Origin: Ancistrus triradiatus
Lineage: Eukaryota > Chordata > Actinopteri > Siluriformes > Loricariidae
Length of the DNA stretch: 64,000 nucleotides
Reading direction: 5' to 3'
Assembly (NCBI GenBank): GCA_025084515.1
Contig: JAJAGP010000758.1
Location: 62,001-126,000 of the forward strand
Both the position numbers and the translations under genes were made by a program. Shown here piece by piece: positions 55,960 to 64,000 of this stretch (the stretch's first letter is position 1; each line of letters starts with the position of its first letter). The notes under the pieces are model-generated. The model was not told where the DNA came from. It worked only from the letters and a program-made list of their open reading frames with translations, and did no database searches.

Positions 55960-57700
55960 CAGCAACTTTCCAGATGCAGTTCTAGTACAGACATCCGTTT
56001 AATTAGCTTAATGTCAAGACTGAAATATTTTACCCCAATTATTAATACTGAACTCTCTTCATTGATCAGCTCGTCCAAGTCATCATGGTGTTTACTAGCC
56101 CCAATTCCTACATGTTTACTTAGATAATCAATACCTAATACTATAGAAGCATAGCTTATAGTTTTAAATGAATTCCATAGCTATGTGCCCAAATACTTTA
56201 AGAGGTTATTAAATCTCTGACTAAAATAGCTAACCTCGATCCTTGCATGCTGTCTAATCATAGACCAATTTCATATCTACCTTCCTCTGTAAATTTCATA
56301 TCTATCTTCCTCCACCAAAATGGTATTTACGGGATTTCAGTCATAATTTAGACCCCATCATAGTACAGAAACAGCATTAAGACTTAATGATTTATTAATA
56401 TCTGCAGACAATGGCCATGCTTCTTTTCTTGTTCTGTTAGATGTTTAAATTTAAATCTGCATTTAAGGAGCATTTGACACTATAGCTCATGATATTTTAC
56501 TGAATAGGTTAGAAAATGCTGCAGTTGGTAAGGCACTCGCACATTCTTGGTTCAGATCCTACTTGAATGACCGTTACCAGTTTGTTTATGTAAATGTTGT
56601 AAATTATGCTCTGAGCTTACAAAAGTGAAGTGAAGGGGTTTGTGCTGCGCCTGCAATTACTTTCTCTATAAATGCTGCCTCTAGGGTCAATTATCGTAAC
56701 CATGATGTTCGTTTCCACTGCTATTGCAAATGATACACAGTTGTATATATCAGTCAAACCAAATGATGTGTTTACAGTGAAACTGAGGCTTGTATTAAGG
56801 AAATAAATGATTAGATGTCATTTTGTTGCTTAACTCAGATAAAACTGAGATATTATTAGTTGGACCTAAGGCTACAAGAGACAGGTTGTTTACAGCTATG
56901 CTAAACCTTGCTGAATGTTGCATAACGCCCAGTTCATTTGTAAAAATAAAAAAGCAACATTACCAGAACTGCCTTCTTTCAACTACATGATCTTGCTAAA
57001 CCTATAAATATACTATCTTCTATAGATGCTGAGAATTTGTTTCATGAATTTACACCCTCAACTTTGGATTACTGTAATGCTCTACTGAATGGATGCTCCA
57101 ATGTGCCAGCTCAAGTGCTAACTAGAACTAGAAAAATGGATCATATCATTCCTGTTCTGGATTGGTTGCCAGTTCGATTTTGCGCTGTTTACAAAATACT
57201 TGTAAAATACACTCACTGGCCACTTCACTGGCATGCTTTGTCCAATTAATACCAATTGAGCATCGTTTAAACACCACAGCCTACCTGAGTATTGTTGCTA
57301 AACATTTTCGTCCCTGTTTGACCACAGTGTACCATCTTCTGATGCCTATTTCCAGCAGGATAACACACCATGTCAAAGCGCTCAAATCATCTCAAACTGG
57401 TTTAATGAACGTGGCAATGTGTTTACTGTACTCAAATGGCCTCCACAGTCACCAGATCTCAATCCAATAGAGCACATTTGGGATGTGGTGGAATGGGAGA
57501 TACGCATCATGGATTTCCGGAGGTTTAACAATCCACGTCATCTATCGACTCATTTTAGTTCCTAGAATTAAAGAAGTCACAGCAGGGGAGAAAGGCATTA
57601 ACGTACATGGGCTCCCCAGTTACGGAATAACCTACCCACTTTTGTTCAGGATTTCGACACACTCAGAGGGCAATAATCCCTCCCCTCTTCCTGCTGACTA
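55960..57700 (+). pseudogene. Old L2-clade LINE ORF2 fragment (copy D)
   Basis: Alignable with copy A from about 15235 (cagcaactttccagatg) through the reverse transcriptase. The YADD region is degraded (near 56715-56740), and YCNALLNGCSN (57070) is still readable. It ends near 57700 without the L2 tail. A Tc1 fragment (57209-57520) splits it. It is much more diverged from A than B or C. Confidence 0.8.
57209..57520 (+). mobile_element. Tc1-like transposase fragment (family G) inside L2 copy D
   Basis: The plus strand shows FQQDNTPCQSAQIISNWFNE and [20 protein letters not shown] (about 57350-57495, with the join between them readable), giving the second and third catalytic acids of a Tc1/mariner DDE domain. 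L2 sequence is interrupted near 57208 and resumes near 57548 (ttttagttcctagaatt). Only the 3' part of a transposase is present. Termini are not clear. Confidence 0.78.
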
Positions 57701-58905
57701 AGCATGATATGTCAACAAAACTTATCCGATGGGGACACAAGAACCTACGATGGACTAAATGATGCAGACACTTATTCATATTCTTTATATTATTATTTTT
57801 ATTATTTTATATATTGTTCTCTTATATTATGGTTTTATATTCTCTGTTTTATTAGACATAATAAATAAAATCAAATATAATAATATAAATACTATAATAA
57901 ATCAAAGAGAATGCTTTCTTTAAATATGTTCCCCATTTTGTATTTTTACATTTAGCTTCTCTGTATTTAAAGTATTGCTAAAAAGAAATTAACTAGGGAA
58001 ATTAAATATAAAATATACAAAAATATTAAATATAAAACCGAGGCTGGAAGGACTATTGACACTGATGGAAAAAAAATTATATTCATGCCATTTTTGCCTG
58101 TCCACTGTTCCACTATTTCTCGCACTTTGTCTTTCAATCATGCTCCCCCTAGCATGAGCCAATGACATGCACGAGTGTCTCCACAAGGTTTCACACATTT
58201 TGCATGAAATTATTTTGTCAATCCAACATTCTAGCAAATATGAGTATCTGCAAACATTAGCAACAAGAACAAAAACATAGCAAAATAAAAACCATGTAGC
58301 GTTAATAGCTGGATTACAGTTTCCCCAAATCTCAGTACCCTCTGTTTCAACCCTGGTCAAGCCATAAAACCTTGTGACTGTTGGAATGTAGTGGGACAAC
58401 ATCTGGTCAACAGACTCCTCAGCAACTGATAGCTCATCGGCATCGACCTCTTTCTCGAACCCACCAAATTTGGGGCTCTGACTTGGAGAGCCAGATAACC
58501 TTTGCCCCCCCCCCCCATCATAAAATAACCCAATGTGTAGCCTTAACAGGATTTCTGACAAGTCACCCCAGATTCACCTTCTCCCAAGAGGAATCGGCCC
58601 TAATCTCGCTAAAGGAAAATATGGGCTCTCCCTTGCTGGTCACTTTATGACTTTCCTCAGCCTGGCGCCAGGAGGACACCCCTGGAGATTTACGACCAAA
58701 AGGATTCCAGCGTTGCTCTAAAGACACGTTTAATAAAAGCATTACCTTTTCATTGGGAACAGATCATCTTCACAAAGAAACAAAGACACTCGGTTAAAAA
58801 GCTTGAGAACCGCTCCATAATGAGTCCGAATACACCTTTACGCAACTATATATCCAGTGAAAATTGATTGGGGTATTCATCGTATTTCCATTTTTTTTTA
58901 AACAC
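57701..58905. other. No gene recognised; long minus-strand open frame
   Basis: AT-rich to about 58050. A 190-codon open frame runs on the minus strand (58561-57989), with no recognised domain. It contains a C run (58505-58515) close to its start. See findings. Confidence 0.4.
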
Positions 58906-60706
58906 ATGTATGTGCATGTACTGATTGTCAAGTATCTCCATATATACTTAGTTAATGTCTTAGTATAGTGACCGTTCTGTATGTAATACGGTCCCGTTGT
59001 GTTGTGCTGATCTTACGACATATAAAGAAAGGATAGCATAGTTATCCATATGTATTGACCGCTCGGGTTTTTAATATTTACTCATACTTATGACAGAACA
59101 AAAATGAAGTTATTTAGATTTACCATTTTCTACACCTTGTATCGATCGTATTATTGTTTATATGAAGTATAGCGAATGCATGTATTGTAGTTAGAATGAC
59201 TTAAACTATGTTCTAGTTTATGAATCCAAGGTACCTCATCCCCACTTGTAACGTGAGGATTTTTATTCTTTCTTGGTGACGCTTTTAGATGTCCTCGGTA
59301 TGTAGGAAAATATTACTCCAAGTTATGGTCTGTAGCGACACCTACTGACCTATGGTGAAATTAGCAGACATATCCACGAAAGGAGGGGTTTAATGACGAG
59401 TCAGACTTTCACTGGCTAAGTCTCGGACAAACCCCCATTGCCCTGCCTCTAGCAACTCGCGTCCGATATGTACAAAAGGTTTGAGCGCGAAAGGGCTCAC
59501 TCTCTTCTTTTGTTCTTTTGTTCCTGAAAAGTTCCAGTCTTTGTTTTTTTTGCTTTTAAGTTTTCGTGTTTAAAGTTAAGTTTCTGCGTTTCATTTTTAC
59601 TCTAAGCTTTATGTAACCAGCAGTCTTAGAAGTTCGGTATCGCCAAATTAGGAAATAGAGGAAAACCCAACCAGCTAAGATCTCCTCCATACTAGACTAC
59701 CATCTCGTCTCAGTCTGTCGAAGCTCGTGGCACGCTAACGCTGTAACTCTACCTTCACTGCTGGCCAGGGTGGAAATCTGAGTTATATGCCTGCAAGTCT
59801 AGATCTGGTAGACCCGACCACCAACGCAATGAAGAAAGCCGAAGCGAGGCCCTCAACACATCTGTGGCTCCACGAGTCGAAGGCGGGTAGCCGATCATCA
59901 CGAGTTCCACCGAACCGCCGTGGTCCAACCGGAAGAGAGACTGCTGCCGTTCCTCCGTGCGATCTCGGACGACAGGCTGAAGCCCGACTCCGTTCCATCT
60001 TCTGCGCGTGAGTCCCCGCAAAAAGGCGAGTAGTACCGCTTGGTGTGTTTTATCTGGGTCCCTGATTATTGAATCTTGCTTTTAAGCTAAACCACGCTTC
60101 GACATAGACTTACCTACATCTAAGTAGCTTCCACCATACGGTTCTGAACCAGCATAATTTGTTTCACTAGTAAGTCACTGCCATACAACTAGTCTATAAC
60201 GCTTCCTAGTGATAGATACATTTCGACCACTTAGTTGTCCATAGAGTCATTTTTGGTTTCTGGTTTTAATTACTGTGATATGTCCGCTTGACACTATTTC
60301 CTGTTTTCTGCACTGTGATATACACATGATTACCGTCATGTTATGATTGTAACTCTGTGATACATATGTCATTACATCAGACAGTCTGTGGGTATTGCCT
60401 TATTTGTAGTTAATAAAGTTGTTATATGCTTTTGAACTTACTTCATGGTGTGAGAGCTTCATTTAACAAAGGTCGAGAAATATACTTTGAATTCACTATT
60501 CAGACCTAGACTGATCAATTTCTTTTTGTTCTGGTCTCCGGATCTACCAGGCCCCAACGATCCGGTGGTGCTCCGTTTCCTATTAATTAATCAAATGTAA
60601 TACATTTTTATGATGTTAATTAATAAATTGTAATTAATTAAAATTAATAAACAAACTGTAGTACAAGGTTTGCTACAACCATAATTTCCTTTCTGCTGCT
60701 TCCTCC
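58906..60706. other. Unassigned region with a poly(A) signal
   Basis: A stretch of 1.8 kb with a different texture from its surroundings: more CG dinucleotides between 59400 and 60060 and an AATAAA at 60411-60416. Short open frames overlap at 59755-60021. I could not assign it to a gene, LTR or known repeat. Confidence 0.35.
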
Positions 60707-60989
60707 TACAGTGGTGCAAAAAAGCATTTAGTCAGCCACTGATTTTACAAGTTCTCCTACTTAGAAAGATGAGAGAGGTCTGTAATTTTCATCATAGGTA
60801 CACGTCAACTATGAGAGACAAAATGAGAAAAAAAATCCAAAAAAACACATTGCAGGATTTTTAAAGAATTTAATTTTAAACTAGAAAGTGCAGTTCCTGC
60901 AGAAACTGCGAGTTTGTTGCGGCGTTGCGTTACCCTGCGACGTGCATCAGGGACCGAGTATGTACGTCGAAAATCGACTGTAGTCACTA

Positions 60990-61078
60990 CCCGTTTCTCA
61001 AAATGCATGCTTGGCTGTACTTGTGTTCTTGTATACTTGTGAAACGTCATCAGTCGCAACCCAAGAACTGATTCATTT
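60990..61078 (+). repeat. Extra copy of the MITE end
   Basis: The segment ccgtttctcaaaatgc through gaaacgtcatcagtcgcaac repeats the first 90 bp of the MITE that starts at 61082, in the same orientation and right next to it. Confidence 0.65.
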
Positions 61079-61081
61079 ATA

Positions 61082-61854
61082 AGGCCGGTTCTCAATCTGC
61101 GTCCTTCTCTGTGCTTGTGTTGTCATGTACTTGTGAGACGTCATCAGTTGCAGCCCAAGTACTGTTGCATTTCTAACTTCGCATCTAACCAAGTACGCTC
61201 CAAATCCACGGATGTGTTCTCGATCCGGCCATATTACTGAGGATGCATCACAGCAGACTTGTGCGGTCTTGAACAGCGAAATATCCCACAATGCATTGCC
61301 AGCTCGGTAATGGCGGATGAGAGGATTCCCAACTGGATGTCTAATTTCTAAAGTAATTCTGTTATTGTGTCACGAAATGAGGTTATAAGAGTTTTTTAGG
61401 CACGAATGTAGTATTTATTATGCATTATATTTATAATTTGTTCAGCCTGTATTCTAAATATGAGTTGTCTGATGTACATTGAAGTTCCGAATTAAATTCC
61501 CTTCTAAAAGCAGACTTGTTTGCTGCTGGCTTGTGTTTGGGAAGGTTTTTATCGATGCTTAAATGCAATTGGTCCGTTGTTACACGTACATTAAACTCTT
61601 CAAAGGACAGTAAAAGATCGGAGCACGTGCTCAATTACTGACAGGCTTTATACAAGATGTTTTAGGATTTTATGTAGGTGTACAAAGCAAACCGTGTTTT
61701 CTCCATATCCAAGTACGCTGCTGTTCCAATTGCAGAATAGCCGAAGTGCGTCCTCCCGTCATCTGGAGAATGTAGTCGCAAGTGTAACTTCCTACTCCAG
61801 ACTTAGGAAGTATGCAAGTCCGAGCTTGGCGTACTTGTTATTGAGAAACGGCCC
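61082..61854. mobile_element. MITE inside the insertion
   Basis: The left end aggccggttctcaat and the inverted right end gggccgtttctcaat match at 13 of 15 bases, with TA on both sides (61080-61081 and 61855-61856). The length is 773 bp. Internal sequence has no transposase. Confidence 0.65.
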
Positions 61855-62862
61855 TAGTGTCATCTTTACTGCATTTTATATTAATCTCTACATTATTCTG
61901 TCATGCCGATGTACTAAAGCGATGTAGTAATGATCAAGCCTTCAGCTGTCACTCAGTTTTAAACGCGCACCAAACGGAGAGGCGCTGTAGCTGTGAAAGC
62001 TGTAAAGTGATTTAGCGCTGTCGTTTTTAGATTTTCCGCTGTGGTGTCTGATTTTGCGCTGTCGTATTAAACATATTGATCCATACTAATGGCTCTAATT
62101 TCAGCGCCGAAAAGCGCCGTCTTTCATTGCGATCTGCTGTCCGTGTGTGGCCGTGGCCTGCGTGTGTGTGTGTGGGTCAGACAGGCGCCTGTGAAATCGT
62201 GACAGCCGTAGAATCTCTGTTTCAGACCTCTCAAACAAATGGTCATAACTACACAAATAATTAACCTATCGCTTAGCTTGTGTGGGAGAGGACCCCTTGC
62301 TGATCGCTATGAAATAAAATAGTGAGGATTGATGAGAAAGTGTCAGAGTTATGACAAGTTAAAAACACCTGAAAATGTAGAAACAGCGAACAGCTCAGGC
62401 AAATATAATGGCAGTCAATGAGAGGAGAAGTAGTACCTAGTCGTGAACAACTCGTCATAACTCGAAAAAGGAGTTGTTTACGGAAATACTTGGATGATTT
62501 ATGGAGGGGAAGTATCTCTACCATTTGCAGTTTAAATGGAGTTTGTAGGTGAAAGTATCAGGGTTTTAGACATGTTTGTTCAGTGAAAAAGTGAATTAAT
62601 CGCTTTTCACTTACAGGTACAGTGCCACACTCTACCAGGGGCCATAGAGAATGAATGGAGTGATTTTTAAAGAGTGATAGAAAGTGTTCAAAGAGTGCAA
62701 TCTGTGCGTAAGTTGACCTGGGGGTTCTTGGTGAACCCAGGTCCGAGCATGCAGAGTTTCGTGTTTGTAGCTCAAAAATTGACTGAGTTACAGCAGTTTT
62801 AAAAAAATCCCATGCAAGTGAATGGGACTTTGTTTCGCACAGATGCGAATGTAGCGTGCGAA

Positions 62863-63060
62863 CTGTGGTAGCCTAGCGGTTAAGGTACTGGACTATAGAC
62901 CAGAAGGTCCAAGGTTCAAATCCCATCTCTGCCAAGCTGCCACTGTTGGGTCCTTGAGCAAGGCCCTTAACCCACAGTTGCTTGGATTGTAAGATTGTAT
63001 CAATTGTAAGTCGCTCTGGATAAGGGCGTCTGCTAAATGCTGTAAATGTAAATGTAAATG
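62863..63060 (+). mobile_element. tRNA-derived SINE, copy S5
   Basis: The most complete copy of this family. Box A is in gtggtagcctagcggttaag, box B in aggttcaaatcc (near 62910), then the body gtcgctctggataagggcgt, and the tail of aaatgta units. The bases tgcgaa before it and tgcaaa after it (62857-62862 and 63061-63066) may be the target duplication. Confidence 0.9.
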
Positions 63061-63262
63061 TGCAAATGTAACAACATTTCTTTTAGCTATGAACAAACAC
63101 ACTTCTCCGGAACATCCCAGACGTGTCGATATCTCGAAAACTGTATGAGGAGATACGCGCAGAAATTTTGGTGGAAAAAGAAAAATCGAAGAACAATAGT
63201 GTGTTGCTTGCGCAACACACTAATTATGGTGGAAGATAAGTATTTGGACAATAACAAAAGTT

Positions 63263-64000
63263 CAACTCCTGTAAGTCTTCATGAGGTTTGCACACACTGT
63301 GGCTGGTATTTTCGCCCATTCCTCCATGCAGTTCTCCTCTATAGCAGTGACGTTTTGGGGCTGTCGCTGGGCAACATGGACTTTCAACTCCCTTCACAAA
63401 TTTTCTATGGGGTTGAGGTCTGGAGACTGGCTAAGCCACTCCAGGACTTTGAACTGTTTTTTACGGAGCCACTCCTTCATTGCCCGAGTGGTGTGTTTGG
63501 GATCATTGTCATGCTGGAAGACCCAGCCACGTTCCATCTTCAATGCTCTCAGTGATGGAAGGAGGTTTTGGCTTAAAATCTCACGATACATGGCCTCGTT
63601 CATTCTTCCTTTACCACGTATCAGTTGTCTTGTCCCCTTTGCAGAAAAACAGCCCCAAACCATGATGTTTCCACCCTCAGCATTCTCCTTTCTCCAGTTG
63701 AGTTTTTACTAAAAAGTTCTATTTTGGTTTCATCTGACCACATGATACTCTCCAAATCCTCTTCTGGATCATTCATATGCTCTCTGGCAAACTTCAGACG
63801 GGCCTGGACATGTACTGGCTTAAGCAGGGGGACACGCCTGGCACTGCAGGATCTGAGTCCCTCTCTGCGTAGTGAGTTACTGATGGTAGCCTTTGTTACT
63901 TCTGTCCCAGCTCTCTGCAGGTCATTCATTAGGTCCTCCATGTAGTTCAGGGAGTTTTGCTCATCGTTCTCATGACCATTTTGACCCCACGGGATGAGAT
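63263..64000 (-). pseudogene. Tc1 transposase A7, partial and broken
   Basis: On the minus strand, [20 protein letters not shown] and SLRREGLRSCSARRVP are the second DNA-binding subdomain. [16 protein letters not shown] carries the first catalytic Asp. A deletion then removes the stretch before the conserved glycines. A second frame (63663-63394) has [11 protein letters not shown], the second Asp in [12 protein letters not shown], and the third in [10 protein letters not shown]. Unlike A1 and A5, this copy keeps the third motif. The N-terminus lies beyond the window. Confidence 0.88.

Larger units (their letters stand above)
60881..63223. mobile_element. 2.34-kb insertion in A7, possibly Helitron-like
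   Basis: Excising 60881-63223 restores the family A terminal repeat exactly (taaa + ttatgg, as in A5 near 41350) with no evident target duplication, so the insertion sits between A and T. The right end is a perfect hairpin, TAGTGTGTTGC / TTGC / GCAACACACTA (63197-63222), and the last bases are CTAA. The left end holds a near-palindrome (60890-60909). Insertion between A and T, a 3' hairpin and a CTRR-like end are features of Helitrons, but the usual 5' TC is not seen. No helicase is present, so it would be non-autonomous. Confidence 0.4.
60707..64000 (-). mobile_element. Tc1-like transposon, family A, copy A7, split and cut by the window end
   Basis: The left terminus begins at TA with cagtggtgcaaaaaagcatt and runs to 60880. 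A 2.34-kb insertion interrupts the long terminal repeat there. It resumes at 63224 with ttatggtggaagataagtat and leads into the 3' end of a minus-strand transposase. The other terminus lies beyond 64000. Confidence 0.85.

Noticed and set aside
62863..63060. A tRNA gene (boxes A and B, also at 37046 and 55424)
   Set aside because: The pol III boxes are followed by SINE bodies and tails, and the same unit recurs in five places with varying deletions. No clover-leaf with paired acceptor stem is seen.

Overview
This is a vertebrate nuclear genome window, almost certainly from a teleost fish. The evidence is the repeat content: several Tc1-like transposon families, an L2-clade LINE with its characteristic 3' tail, tRNA-derived SINEs (one with the common fish 3' body, one of DANA/mermaid type), a Ty3/gypsy chromovirus, a Penelope-like element, hAT elements and long runs of simple repeats. 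I see no bacterial gene organisation, no operons and no CRISPR array. Species cannot be fixed from the sequence.

Only one piece of host protein-coding gene is convincing: a 185-bp exon on the minus strand (45337-45521) that encodes the linker and the first half of the SH3 domain of a SHANK postsynaptic scaffold. It has a splice acceptor and donor in the right places. A CpG-rich stretch just upstream of it on that strand (about 45640-46065) could be an alternative promoter. The rest of the window reads as intronic or intergenic DNA filled with transposons.

Layout. 1-5.4 kb: old repeat R1, a Tc1 of family A (A1), a minus-strand Tc1 of family B (B1). 5.6-9.9 kb: Ty3/gypsy chromovirus on the minus strand with two LTRs and a 5-bp target duplication, its reverse-transcriptase core deleted. 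12.3-18.8 kb: a Tc1 (family F) split by a full-length 5.2-kb L2 LINE with an 8-bp target duplication, and by a SINE. 22.6-24.0 kb: minus-strand LINE fragment. 24.6-26.7 kb: Tc1 B2 containing a second Tc1 (family D). 27.3-30.0 kb: a deleted Tc1 and a pogo-like MITE. 31.1-34.0 kb: Tc1 B3, a SINE and a decayed hAT/ZMYM-type transposase. 35.1-37.4 kb: pogo-like MITE in an older repeat, plus microsatellites. 37.5-40.2 kb: Tc1 B4 with a family C Tc1 inside. 40.4-44.6 kb: R1 copy with SINE, then Tc1 A5 containing an hAT which itself contains a MITE. 45.3-46.1 kb: SHANK exon and CpG-rich segment. 47.1-47.8 kb: foldback MITE. 48.3-50.0 kb: 5'-truncated L2. 51.0-54.1 kb: two Penelope-like copies head to head, the whole unit flanked by a 13-bp direct repeat and carrying an L2 fragment. 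54.5-57.7 kb: hAT MITE, SINE and an old L2 with a Tc1 piece in it. 60.7-64.0 kb: Tc1 A7, running off the window, whose long terminal repeat is split by a 2.34-kb insertion with a hairpin at its end.

No transposase or polymerase here is intact. No new defence or biosynthetic system was found. The most informative features are the SHANK exon, the palindromic Penelope unit, the insertion in A7, and the nesting order, which gives a relative history of transposon activity.
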